Below, piece by piece: positions 24,669 to 34,100 of a stretch of 64,000 nucleotides of DNA (its first letter is position 1; each line of letters starts with the position of its first letter). The translations under genes and the position numbers were made by a program. A model generated the notes under the pieces. That model searched no databases. It saw only the letters and a list, made by a program, of their open reading frames with translations, and was not told the DNA's origin. Origin of the DNA: Bacteroidales bacterium (GTDB lineage: Bacteria; Bacteroidota; Bacteroidia; Bacteroidales; UBA932); contig JAFRPW010000006.1 in assembly GCA_017428945.1 (NCBI GenBank), positions 122,136-186,135 on the forward strand, written 5' to 3'.

Positions 24669-27190
24669 AAGAGATTTGGAAAAAGATAGCCATAGGGGCG
24701 GGCGTTGTGCTTGTGCTCCTTGGTATCAGCTACGGCTTTGTGCCTCAGGTGCTTCAGGGAAAGATTGTTAACCAGAGCGACATCTCCGGCTACGTGGGCA
24801 TGTCCCACGAGATGAACACCTGGAACAAGGAGCATCCGGACGATCCCACGTACTGGACAGACTCCATGTTCGGCGGCATGCCCACGACGGCCATTTCCAC
24901 GCAGAACGGCGGAGACTACACGCAGGTGCTGTACGATCTGCTTTTTGCCGGCAAGCGTCCGGCTACATACCTGTTTGTGGCGCTTCTGGGGGCGTTTTTG
25001 CTGTTTCTTGCGCTTGGCGTAAGCTGGCCGCTTGCCCTTGGAGGCGCGGTGGCCATTGCCTTCTGCAGCTACAATTTCCAGATAATCCAGGTTGGCCACA
25101 ACACCAAGATGCAGGCCATCGCCCTCATGCCGTGGGTGCTGGCCGCGCTGGTGTATACCTATAAGTCCAAACGCCCGTGGCAAATGCTCCTGGGCTCCGT
25201 CCTCTTTGCACTTGCCCTGAGCATGCAGATTAAGGCAAACCACCAGCAGATTACGTATTATCTTGCCATAATGGTGCTGCTGTATGCCCTTGTGGAGCTT
25301 ATTGGAACCATACGGGACAAGTGCTGGAAGGGCTTTATCAAGGCAAGTCTCCTGCTGCTGCTCGTTGGCGGGGCCGGCATTGCAACCAACGTGAACAAGC
25401 TGCTTCCGCTGGCAAAATACACCCCGAACACCATGCGCGGCGGCTCCGAGCTTTCCGGCAGCGGCAACAACGCCAAGGGGCTTGACCTGGACTACGCCAC
25501 AGCCTGGAGCTATGGCTGGGAAGAACTTCCCAACCTCATGATTCCGGATTTCAACGGCGGCGCCTCGGCCGGGGCCGTGAATCCGGACAAGTCGGAAACC
25601 ATAAAGCTCCTCAAGCGCGCCGGACAGAGAAACCTCAAGGAAACGGCTAAGAGCCTTCCGCTGTATTGGGGCCCGCAGCCGTTTACCGCGGGGCCTATGT
25701 ATATGGGTGCAATAACCGTCTTCCTCTTTGTGCTTGGCCTATTCCTGTACAGGAAGCGGGAAAAATGGTGGCTCGTGGCGGCGTGTGTCATTGCCATTTT
25801 TATGGCGCTTGGCAGCCACTTCATGCCGTTTACGGCGTTCTGTTTCAAGTATTTGCCGCTTTATAACAAGTTCCGCACGGTGTCCATGGCGCTGGTGGTC
25901 CTGCAAGTGGCGCTGCCGGTGCTGGGAATACTTACCCTGGACGGAATAGTGAAGGAAAAGTATAACAGGAAAGACGTCCTGAAGGCCAACTGGTGGGCTT
26001 TGGGTATTACAGGAGGTTTCAGCCTTCTTTGCTGCCTGTTCCCCGGCCTGTTCGGCAGTTTTTCCGGCGCATCGGACGCCCAGATGCAGGACGTTCTTGT
26101 GGACGCCCTGGTCAAAGACCGCGTGATGCTGTTCAGGCACGATGCCTTTGTGTCCCTGGCCTATATCCTCGCTTCTTCGCTGCTTATCCTCTGGGGCTTC
26201 ACCAAGAATGGCCGCAAACAGGCATCGGCAATAGGGATCTGTGCGCTTGTGCTTGTGAACATGTTTTTAGTGGGTAAGCGCTACCTCAACGCGGACCATT
26301 TCACCACCCCCAAGGACTTCAACAAGCCCTTCACGGAGCGCCCCGTAGACAAGATTATCCTTGCCGATGAAGACCCCCAGTACCGCGTCCTTGACCTCAC
26401 GGTGAACGTCTTCAATTCCTCCGTGCCCAGCTACCATCACAAGAACGTTGGCGGCTACTCCCCGGCCAAGCTCCAGCGCTACCAGGACCTCATAGAGAAG
26501 TACCTATCCGCAGAAATCAACGGCTTGTACAAAGCCATGGGAGAGGTAGAGACGATGGAAGATTTTGCCGCCCACATGGCAGCCCAAACCCCGGTCCTCA
26601 ACGCCCTCAATACGCGATATGTAGTAGTAGACCCCAATTTCCCGCCGGTGGTGAACGATGCCGCTTACGGCCCGGCGTGGTTTGTAACTGACTACGTAAC
26701 CGCCTCCACCCCGGACGAGGAAATAGCCCTTATTGGCAGAGTGGATCTGAAGACCACGGCGGTGCTGTCAAGGGAGATCCCCGATCAGGTCGGGGATGAC
26801 GAAGCCAGGACCGTCGGGGATGACGAAGCTGCGTCATTGCCGGCCACGACCGGCAATCTCATTGACATGGTATCCTATGCTCCCAACAGACTCAAATACC
26901 ATTACACAGCACCGTCTGAGGCCCTTGCCGTATTCAGTGAGATCTACTACCCCGACGGCTGGCACGCAACGGTTGACGGCGAGCCACTGGAACTGCTAAG
27001 GGCAGACTGGACACTCCGTGCAGCCCTGCTGCCCGCAGGAGAACATGACGTGGAGATGTACTTCCTTCCGTATAGCTATAGCCTTGGCGCCGACATCTCC
27101 CGCGCCTCGTCAATACTGCTGATACTATTGCTGCTGGGCGCCATTGCCGGAGCGGTTATGCGAACACGCTCGAGTGCAAAAAAGGCTTAA
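24665..27190 (+). CDS. YfhO-family membrane protein with repeat-derived insertion and C-terminus
   Basis: The 841-residue protein has a TM segment near residues 10-27 and many more between about 95 and 540, plus a C-terminal extracytoplasmic beta-domain (VSYAPNRLKYHYTAPSEALAVFSEIYYPDGWHATVDGEPLEL). This is the YfhO/GT-C-like layout; family members in Firmicutes act in lipoteichoic acid glycosylation, but the Bacteroidota role is unknown. Residues about 704-731 (including IPDQVGDDE and VGDDEAASLPA) are encoded by a palindromic repeat inserted in frame. The last residues MRTRSSAKKA and the stop come from family A repeat A3. It is translationally coupled to the glycosyltransferase. Confidence 0.8.
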   Translation: MKEIWKKIAIGAGVVLVLLGISYGFVPQVLQGKIVNQSDISGYVGMSHEMNTWNKEHPDDPTYWTDSMFGGMPTTAISTQNGGDYTQVLYDLLFAGKRPATYLFVALLGAFLLFLALGVSWPLALGGAVAIAFCSYNFQIIQVGHNTKMQAIALMPWVLAALVYTYKSKRPWQMLLGSVLFALALSMQIKANHQQITYYLAIMVLLYALVELIGTIRDKCWKGFIKASLLLLLVGGAGIATNVNKLLPLAKYTPNTMRGGSELSGSGNNAKGLDLDYATAWSYGWEELPNLMIPDFNGGASAGAVNPDKSETIKLLKRAGQRNLKETAKSLPLYWGPQPFTAGPMYMGAITVFLFVLGLFLYRKREKWWLVAACVIAIFMALGSHFMPFTAFCFKYLPLYNKFRTVSMALVVLQVALPVLGILTLDGIVKEKYNRKDVLKANWWALGITGGFSLLCCLFPGLFGSFSGASDAQMQDVLVDALVKDRVMLFRHDAFVSLAYILASSLLILWGFTKNGRKQASAIGICALVLVNMFLVGKRYLNADHFTTPKDFNKPFTERPVDKIILADEDPQYRVLDLTVNVFNSSVPSYHHKNVGGYSPAKLQRYQDLIEKYLSAEINGLYKAMGEVETMEDFAAHMAAQTPVLNALNTRYVVVDPNFPPVVNDAAYGPAWFVTDYVTASTPDEEIALIGRVDLKTTAVLSREIPDQVGDDEARTVGDDEAASLPATTGNLIDMVSYAPNRLKYHYTAPSEALAVFSEIYYPDGWHATVDGEPLELLRADWTLRAALLPAGEHDVEMYFLPYSYSLGADISRASSILLILLLLGAIAGAVMRTRSSAKKA
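26774..26860. repeat. Composite palindromic repeat inserted in frame in the YfhO gene
   Basis: The stretch holds GAGAT followed by CCCCGATCAGGTCGGGG and ATGACG, a near palindrome also found at the edges of family B repeats at 46309 and 48904. GTCGGGGATGACGAAGC then recurs with a 24-bp period (26789, 26813). A second palindrome, ATTGCCGG..CCGGCAAT (26836-26857), closes it. The total preserves the reading frame of the surrounding gene. Confidence 0.8.
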
Positions 27191-27282
27191 AATGCCCCAA
27201 AATGCTCTCGAGCCGTTGTTTAAAAGGTGGCTCAAGAGCAAAAATGGCGAAATAGAAGCAAAAACGCTCGCGAGCGTGTTCG
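27161..27282 (-). repeat. Family A structured repeat, copy A3 (inverted)
   Basis: The 122-bp copy is in the opposite orientation to A1 and A2. On the minus strand the left arm TGCTCTTGAGC and middle arm GCTCGAGAGCA pair over 11 positions with one G-U. Compared with A1 the pair A-T has become T-A, a compensatory change. The first 30 bp encode the end of YfhO and its stop. It lies between convergent YfhO and rnhB genes; no other feature is seen in the gap. Confidence 0.85.
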
Positions 27283-27325
27283 CGAGGGACGCCTCAACGT
27301 GGGAACAGCGCAGGATGCCGTCCTG

Positions 27326-27940
27326 TCAGAACAGCGAGGGTTCCAGCTCCTTGACATGAAAGCTTTTCCGGTGCCAGGGCGTGAGGCCGTGGAGCCGGAT
27401 TGCTTCTATGTGCTCCGGGGTGGGGTAGCCCATGTTGCGGTCCCAGCCGTACTGGGGGTACTCCAGGGCAATGCTGCGCATGAAATCGTCCCTGTAGGTC
27501 TTGGCAAGAACCGACGCGGCGGCTATGGAGGCGTAGGTGGCGTCGCCGTGGACTACGGTCTGGTAATCCTTGAAGCCGTAGCGGTCAAAGGGGCGGAACT
27601 TGTTGCCGTCAATAAGGAGAAATGACGGCGCCGGAGAAAGCCTCAAAACAGCCCTCTGCATGCCTGTGACCGATGCCCAGAGTATATTCAGCTTGTCTAT
27701 TTCCTCTGCGCTCACGGCCTCTACGGCCCATGCAATTGCTTCCTTTTCAATGATAGGCCGGAGCTCCTCGCGGGCCCGCTCCGTCATCTGCTTGGAGTCG
27801 TTAAGAAGCGGATGGAAAAAGTCGTCAGGCAGTATCACCGCAGCAACATATACCGGCCCGGCAAGGGGACCGCGGCCGGCCTCGTCGCAGCCGGCCTCCA
27901 GCCTTCCGGGCTCAAGGTATTGCTTAAGATGCGGTGTCAA
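27326..27940 (-). CDS. rnhB: Ribonuclease HII
   Basis: RNase HII cuts RNA in RNA-DNA hybrids and removes single ribonucleotides from DNA. The 204-residue protein has GCDEAGRGPLAGPVY with catalytic D19 and E20, DSKQMTERARE, FLLIDGNKF with a third Asp, VVHGDATYASIAAASVLAKTYRD and the C-terminal HGLTPWHRKSF. The start is a TTG overlapping the mrp stop as TTGA; the next Met is after the active site, so the TTG must be used or the enzyme would be dead. Such a four-base overlap suggests coupled translation. Confidence 0.93.
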   Translation of the reverse strand: MTPHLKQYLEPGRLEAGCDEAGRGPLAGPVYVAAVILPDDFFHPLLNDSKQMTERAREELRPIIEKEAIAWAVEAVSAEEIDKLNILWASVTGMQRAVLRLSPAPSFLLIDGNKFRPFDRYGFKDYQTVVHGDATYASIAAASVLAKTYRDDFMRSIALEYPQYGWDRNMGYPTPEHIEAIRLHGLTPWHRKSFHVKELEPSLF

Positions 27941-29001
27941 ACGGACTCTGCAAGTTTGCGTGCAAGGTCAAGGAAAGCCATGGAGTCCGGGCGGGTGCCA
28001 AGGGCGACGGGTTCGCCGTCGTCACCGCCTTCACGGATGCTCTGGACAAGGGGAATCTGCCCCAGAAGGGGGATGTCCAGCTTCTTTGCCATGGACACGC
28101 CGCCGTCTTTTCCAAAGAGATAGTATTTCTCCTCGGGGTGCTCTGCGGGAGTGAACCAGGACATGTTCTCCACAAGGCCGTAGATGGGCTTGTTCACCTG
28201 CGGGGCGCGGAACATGTTTGCGCCGCGGAGAACATCGGCAAGGGCCACTTCCTGAGGGGTTGTGACAAGCACTGCGCCCGTCATGGGAACGTCGCTTATC
28301 AGGGAAATCTGTATGTCTCCCGTTCCCGGAGGCATGTCTATGAGAAGGTAGTCCAGAACGCCCCACTGGGTCTGGAGGACAATCTGCTTGAGGGCGGTGG
28401 AAGCCATGGGGCCGCGCCAGATGAGGGCCTGGCCGGGAGGCGTCACGTGGCCCACGGAGAGCCACTTTACGCCGTACTTCTCTACCGGGACAAAGAGGTT
28501 GTGGTCCTCATCGGCCCCAACCATCTCTATGTCAATTTCTTCCGTGCCGGTCATGGTGGGGACGGAGGGGCCGTAGACATCTGCATCGGCAAGGCCAACC
28601 TTATATCCCAGACGGGCAAGCGCTACGGCAAGGTTCACGGCCACGGTGCTCTTTCCCACGCCGCCCTTTCCGGAGGCTATGCCGATGATATGGGCTACGT
28701 TCCGGAGCTGTTCCAGATTGAATTCCAGAGGCTTGGGGGCTGTGGAGGCGGGCTCTTTGACAACAGACTCAACCTCAACTTCCACTCCCCCGGGGGCGTT
28801 ACGGTAAATGGCAGCGCGCGCCGCTCCAACCAGGTACTGCTTAAGCGGATCCGGCTTCTTGGGGAAAGCCAGAACCACTTTGACCGATTTGTCGGTAATC
28901 TCTATATCCTGAACAAGACCCAGGGAGACAATGCTCTTGTCTCCCTGGCCAGGATGCTGAACGCTGGAAAGCCAGCCTAATACATCACTTTTTCTTATCA
29001 T
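27937..29001 (-). CDS. mrp: Mrp/ApbC-family Fe-S cluster carrier ATPase lacking the CxxC
   Basis: Mrp/ApbC proteins bind and deliver Fe-S clusters in the cytoplasm. The 354-residue product has an N-terminal MIP18-like domain (residues 1-95), then the P-loop ATPase: GIASGKGGVGKSTVAVNLA, GLADADVYGPSVPTM, DMPPGTGDIQISL and VTTPQEVALADV. At the place where ApbC homologues carry CxxC after ENMS(W/Y)F, this protein reads TPAEHPEEKYYLFG with no Cys. The variant occurs in Bacteroides relatives as I remember them. Start ATG 29001 overlaps the S46 peptidase gene by 17 nt; its stop overlaps rnhB. Confidence 0.9.
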   Translation of the reverse strand: MIRKSDVLGWLSSVQHPGQGDKSIVSLGLVQDIEITDKSVKVVLAFPKKPDPLKQYLVGAARAAIYRNAPGGVEVEVESVVKEPASTAPKPLEFNLEQLRNVAHIIGIASGKGGVGKSTVAVNLAVALARLGYKVGLADADVYGPSVPTMTGTEEIDIEMVGADEDHNLFVPVEKYGVKWLSVGHVTPPGQALIWRGPMASTALKQIVLQTQWGVLDYLLIDMPPGTGDIQISLISDVPMTGAVLVTTPQEVALADVLRGANMFRAPQVNKPIYGLVENMSWFTPAEHPEEKYYLFGKDGGVSMAKKLDIPLLGQIPLVQSIREGGDDGEPVALGTRPDSMAFLDLARKLAESV

Positions 29002-31135
29002 TTCCCACAAGTGTGAGTTCGTTGATTATGTTGCTTGCACCACCCATTTTCTCTACGGTCCAGAGCACGTAGCGGATGTCTACGCAGATGCACCTCTGGA
29101 GGTCCGGCTCGAACATCACGTCCGAGCTCATGCTTTCCCAGTTGCCGTCAAATGCAAGGCCGATGAGCTCTCCCCTGGCGTTGAGGACGGGGGATCCGGA
29201 GTTGCCGCCGGTGATGTCGTTGTTGGTGAGGAAGCAGGTGTGCAGGGTGCCGTCCTTGTCGGCCCACTGGCCGTAGTCCTTGTTCTGAAGGAGGCTGCGC
29301 TGCCTGTCCGGAATCTCGAACTCGGGGTTGTCGGCAAACTCTTTTGCCTTTTCCAGAACGCCCTTGTCAGTTGTGAAATACTGGTAAATGACGGCGTCCT
29401 TGGGGGAATACGGCAGTACGTTGCCGTAGGTGAGACGCATGGTGAAGTTTGCGTCAGGATACATCGGCTCGCCGTTTTTCCACTCCATGAGGGCTGCGGT
29501 GAAGGCTTTGCGGGCATCGATGTATTTCTGGTCCGGGGTGCCAACCTTGCCGTAGTATTTCATGAGCGGAGTCATGACAGACACAAACAGGGCGTAAGCC
29601 GGGTCTGCGAAGATGCGTCCGGCGCTTGCCTCCTGCACTTTCTGGTACGATGTGAACACGCTCTCCGCGAAGAGTCTGTCTACATATGCAGGGATGTCCA
29701 TGTTGGCAAAATTGTAGCCGGGGATTGCAGGATAGTCCTCCGCCTTGGCGTTCTTGCGGTAGAAGTCCAGGAGCGCGACGGCTTCCTTCTTGTCCAGTTC
29801 CGGGACATAGTCCCTGTACTGGCGGGCAATTGCCTTCTTTGCATTGGCAAGGGCGGTTACAGAGTCTGTTCCGGCGGCAAGTGCGCGGCCGTAATTGTTG
29901 GTGAGTCCGCCGCAGAGGGTGATTATCTCTATATTGTAGGGAGCTTCCGTGAGGAGGGTCATGGCGCGGCCGTCGGCCTCCCTGGTTTCTATATAGCTCT
30001 CAATATCGGCTATGGCGCGGCCATATTCCGCCATCCTTTCCGGTTTCTGCCTTATCCAGTTGGTGAGGCCGGCTTCCTTCTGCTTTTCGCGGGCGATGAT
30101 TCCCAGGTTCTCGAAGGCCAGTTCCTCTCCCTGCCACTTCTTCCATCCGTTTGCGGACGATGCATACTTGTTGGCATACTTGAGGCGGACGTCGGGGTTC
30201 TCGCACATGGCTTCCCACATGATGTCCTGACGGACGGTGCGGGCGTCTATGCGAATCCTGTTGGTCTTTATCATCTGCTCCAGCTGGGCGGCGGTCTGGT
30301 AGCGCTGGGTCCTGCCGGGGTAACCCATGATCATGGCGTAGTCGTTCTCCTTGACGCCGGCAACGGAAACCTTGAGGAAGTTGTTGCTCTGAAGGGGGAC
30401 GTTGCTCTCTGCATAATCTGCGGGAGCGCCGTCCTGGGTGGCGTAGATGCGGAACATGGAGAAGTCGCAGGTGTGGCGTGGCCACATCCAGTTGTCCGTT
30501 TCTCCGCCGAACTTGCCCATACTTGCCGGAGGTGCGCCAACAAAGCGGATGTCCCTGTAGGTCTTGTAGACCATGAGGTAGAGGACGTTGTCGTCATAGA
30601 AATCCTGGAACTCGGCGTCGCAGCCGGGGTTGTCTGCCTTGGCGGCTGCAATCATCTTGTCCTTTTCTGCCTCCAGGGCATCTTCCAGCTGCTTGCCGAA
30701 GTTCTTCTTGGAGAGCTTCTTCTCGAGCTTTGCAAGGTCTGCGGTGACGTCCTTCATGGACACCAGGAAGGTGACGGTGAGGCCCGGAACGGGAAGTTCC
30801 TCGCCGATGTTCTTTGCCCAGAAGCCGTCAAAGAGGTAGTTGTGCTCCGGGGTGGAGAGCCTCTGGATGCTGGAGTAGCCGCAGTGGTGGTTTGTTACCA
30901 CAAGGCCGCGGGACGATATCACCTCTCCCGTGCACCCGCCGCCAAACTGGACGATGGCGTCCTTCAGGGACGGTCCGTTTATGTTATAGATGTCTTTGGG
31001 AGAAAGCTTGAGGCCGGCCTCTTTCATGGCCTTTCCGTTCATTTTCTGGATAAGCGGGAGAAGCCACATGCCCTCGTCCGCAAAGGCGCTTACCGCCACG
31101 GTAAGTCCAAGTACAAATGCAAGAATCTTTTTCAT
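28985..31135 (-). CDS. S46-family dipeptidyl peptidase (DPP7/DPP11 type)
   Basis: S46 peptidases remove dipeptides from peptide N-termini in the periplasm of asaccharolytic and gut Bacteroidota. The 716-residue length is typical. A signal peptide (MKKILAFVLGLTVAVSAFA) leads into the conserved DEGMWLLP. The chymotrypsin-like triad is visible as VTNHHCGYSSIQ (His), PRHTCDFSMFR (Asp) and TGGNSGSPVLNARGELIG (Ser). The C-terminal segment FDGNWESMSSDVMFEPDLQRCICVDIRYVLW is well conserved, but I cannot assign DPP7 or DPP11 specificity with certainty. ATG 31135 is used, 23 nt after a -7 box; it heads an operon with mrp and rnhB. Confidence 0.92.
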   Translation of the reverse strand: MKKILAFVLGLTVAVSAFADEGMWLLPLIQKMNGKAMKEAGLKLSPKDIYNINGPSLKDAIVQFGGGCTGEVISSRGLVVTNHHCGYSSIQRLSTPEHNYLFDGFWAKNIGEELPVPGLTVTFLVSMKDVTADLAKLEKKLSKKNFGKQLEDALEAEKDKMIAAAKADNPGCDAEFQDFYDDNVLYLMVYKTYRDIRFVGAPPASMGKFGGETDNWMWPRHTCDFSMFRIYATQDGAPADYAESNVPLQSNNFLKVSVAGVKENDYAMIMGYPGRTQRYQTAAQLEQMIKTNRIRIDARTVRQDIMWEAMCENPDVRLKYANKYASSANGWKKWQGEELAFENLGIIAREKQKEAGLTNWIRQKPERMAEYGRAIADIESYIETREADGRAMTLLTEAPYNIEIITLCGGLTNNYGRALAAGTDSVTALANAKKAIARQYRDYVPELDKKEAVALLDFYRKNAKAEDYPAIPGYNFANMDIPAYVDRLFAESVFTSYQKVQEASAGRIFADPAYALFVSVMTPLMKYYGKVGTPDQKYIDARKAFTAALMEWKNGEPMYPDANFTMRLTYGNVLPYSPKDAVIYQYFTTDKGVLEKAKEFADNPEFEIPDRQRSLLQNKDYGQWADKDGTLHTCFLTNNDITGGNSGSPVLNARGELIGLAFDGNWESMSSDVMFEPDLQRCICVDIRYVLWTVEKMGGASNIINELTLVGNDKKK

Positions 31136-31158
31136 TATTAAAATAGCGCTATTTCCTA

Positions 31159-31166
31159 CAAATTTA
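31159..31166 (-). promoter_or_regulatory. -7 box for the S46 peptidase-mrp-rnhB operon
   Basis: TAAATTTG on the minus strand ends 23 nt before the ATG at 31135. It overlaps the last codons of the upstream GH2 gene (stop at 31164). A CTTG at about 18 bp upstream may stand in for the -33 TTTG. Confidence 0.5.
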
Positions 31167-34100
31167 ATCAAAAAGTCCGATATTCAAGCCATCGGCAAGG
31201 AAAACGGGCTTGCCCTGGATGCTCTCGAAGCAGACGTTGATGCTCCTGCTCTCTCCAGGCATGAGGAACAGGTAGTTGTCCGAGTACCACACCGGCAGCA
31301 CGAGGTCCCCGGTGGCGCTGTCCTTTACCTTGAGGCGGATCATCAGCGCAGGCACGGAGCCCTTGTTCTCCAGCGTCACGGTATATTTGAAGGCCGATTC
31401 TTTGGTGGCCGAGAGCTTAACCTCAGCCTTGCCAAGTCTTCGCAGAGCCTGTAAGTTTCCTTCCTCGCGGCCCTGCCAGTAGAAGTTGTGGGAAAGGACC
31501 CTGCCTGTGCTGTCCGCAAGGGTAAGTTTCACGAAATATGCGTCGCTGATGCCTTCCGGAACCTCCAGCGGGAAGCAGGTAATGGTCTGGTCCTCAGATA
31601 TTCCCAGCAGGCAGCTCTTGCTCCACGCCTCAGTGCCGTCCATGTTCAGGATCTGGGCCGATGCGGTGAGCCCGCCGCAAACGCCGGCGTGGTAGTTCAC
31701 CACCTCTACGGTGCCATGGAGGGCGTTCATCTGTATGTGCAGCGGCTCGCAGGCCTTCTTGCAGCCGAAGAAAGCGGCCGTGGGCTCGAAATAGTAGTCG
31801 TAGGTCTGCCATACCATGGAGGGCCACGCCGGGTGGCTCATCCACAGGAGCAGGCCGCGGCGGTACTCGCTCCGGCTCTCGAACATGGCGCGGTAGCCGT
31901 CGTAGTTGATCCACTGGGCAAGGTATGCGAACTCACGGGCATCGGCGGGCTCACCGAAGGCCTTTTCCAGCATCTCGTTGAAGGTCTCCGTCTCCTGCGC
32001 GGTGCCGGCAAGGCGGCCAAGCGTGTAGTCGTGGATGCCGTACATGAGGTTGGGATGGGCAATTGTGCTCACGGGTTCCACGTTCTCTTTCCCGAATGCG
32101 CGGACCATGTTCTCATGGTTCATGACGGCTGGCATGCCTCGCTCTGAGTGCATCTTGTCGTGCCCGAACATGGTGTAGTATTGCTTGACAGGATGTGCTT
32201 TGTAGGGGCCGCCGCCGCTCACGCCGTCGGCTGCGGAGTGGGGAATGTAGAACATGCCCGGATGCTCCCTGGGGATCATCGTCTCAAGATAAGAGTCTAT
32301 TTCTGCCGGAGGGTAGCCCTCGTTCCGGCCGACGTAAAGGGCGATGGAAGGGTGATTCCTGATGCGCCGCACGTAGCGGGTGGCAACCTGGTTGAAGCGC
32401 TCCGGGTCTGACGGGTCCGGGCCGTCCCAGGGATTGGCCAGCCAGAAGTCCTGCCAGACCATGATTCCATAGCGGTCGCAGGCCTCGTAGAAGGCCTTGT
32501 TGTCCGTCATTCCCACCCAGTTGCGGATCATGGTGAAATTCATCAGGGCGTGGTTCCGGACGGCAATGTCGTACTCGCGGTCCGTATACTCCAGAAGGTG
32601 CTCAGGATAGCCCCAGTTTCCGCCAAAGCCTATGAATCGGCGCCCGTTCACGTACATGCAGAGGCGCTGGTTGGGGTTCCTGGCCTCAAAGGAGCCGGTG
32701 CTGAGGGGCTTATACGGTTCCAGGTAGCAGTCCATCTGGCGGATGCCGGTAAGGAAGGAGACGGAATCGGACACCTCATCGCCTTCCTTGAAGGCAAACT
32801 TTACGGGATAAAGTTCCTGCTTTCCGTAGCCGTTGGGCCACCACAGGCGGGGGTTCTCAACGGCAATGGGGTCAAACTCCACCGTGCGGCTTTCGCCGGG
32901 CGCCAGGGTCTCTTCTTTTTGGAAGGAGAACTCTCCAAAACTGCCCTCCAGTATGCCTGAAACCGGTTTTTCTCCGCGGTTAGTGATCTTTGCGCTGGCA
33001 AAGACTGTAGCCTTTGTGGTGTCCGGCAGCGGGAGGGTGCTGCGGACAAACGGCTCTTCTATGGAGATATTGCCCTTCTGGGTGATGTAGACCTTGTCGT
33101 AAATGCCGATGTTGCGGCCCCTGACGGTGGGAATCCAGTCCCAGCCTATGGTGGCGTGCATGGTGGGGTTGTCGGCCCCCAGGACGCCTCCGTTCTTGTC
33201 CGGAGTGTAGGGCGTGTGCTTTTTGGCGATGCCGTAGCTGGGGTTGTGTATAATCTTCACGTCCAGCTGGTTGGCGCCTTCCCGGAGGATGCCGGTGACG
33301 TCGAAGCTGGCGGCGTCGAATGCGCTGCCGATAAAGCCTACTTCCTTCCCGTTGAGGGAGACCTCCGCCTGGTAATTGACACCGTCAAAGTTAAGGAACT
33401 GGCGCGGGGAGGCGATATGTGCCTCAAATGTACCCCGGTACAGGAAATCGCTCCTGAAGTAGGAGTCCGATATGAACAGCTGGTTGTCTGCATAGTTGGG
33501 GTGATGCACGGCGCCGGAGGCAATGTAGGAACTCAGGACGGTGCCGGGTACCTTGGCGTCTATCCAGGGGGACACATCGTCGTCCCGGCGGAGTTTCCAG
33601 GAGATTTCTCCGGAAGGGGCCGATGCCTTTGCCTTGGGGGCGTACCCCCAGAGCTCCCACTCGGAAAGCTCGAATGGCCGGCCGTCTGCGGTGCGGTCGA
33701 GTGCCAGTTTAAAGTAGCGGGCGCTGGTCTTTTTGAACCGTACCTCCCTCTCCCCGGCAATGTCTGCAACGGCCTTCCAGGCTTTGCCGTCTTTTGATGC
33801 AAGGAGCTTACCGGAAACGGGTGAGTTGAGCCAGGAAAATACGGCCTTATTCACCTTGCAGGCTGCTCCAAGGTCTATCTGGAGCCACTCGTCGGCCGCT
33901 CCGGCGCTTTTCCACAGGCTCGCGAACCGGCTGTTGGGCGTGAGCTCCAGAAGCTCATCGTCTTTGTAGAAGAAGAATTCAAACACTTCGAAACCGGTGG
34001 CGCCGGGAATGCGTATATCTACCTTGACGGCGGCAGGATTGACGGCACCGGAAAGGGGAATGTCCCACTCGCATGAGTACTTGAACAGGATGCCGTTGTT

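Noticed and set aside
29240-31141. 633-residue open frame antisense to the S46 peptidase
   Set aside because: Composition artefact of a GC-rich gene; no recognisable motif and full overlap with a confident gene.
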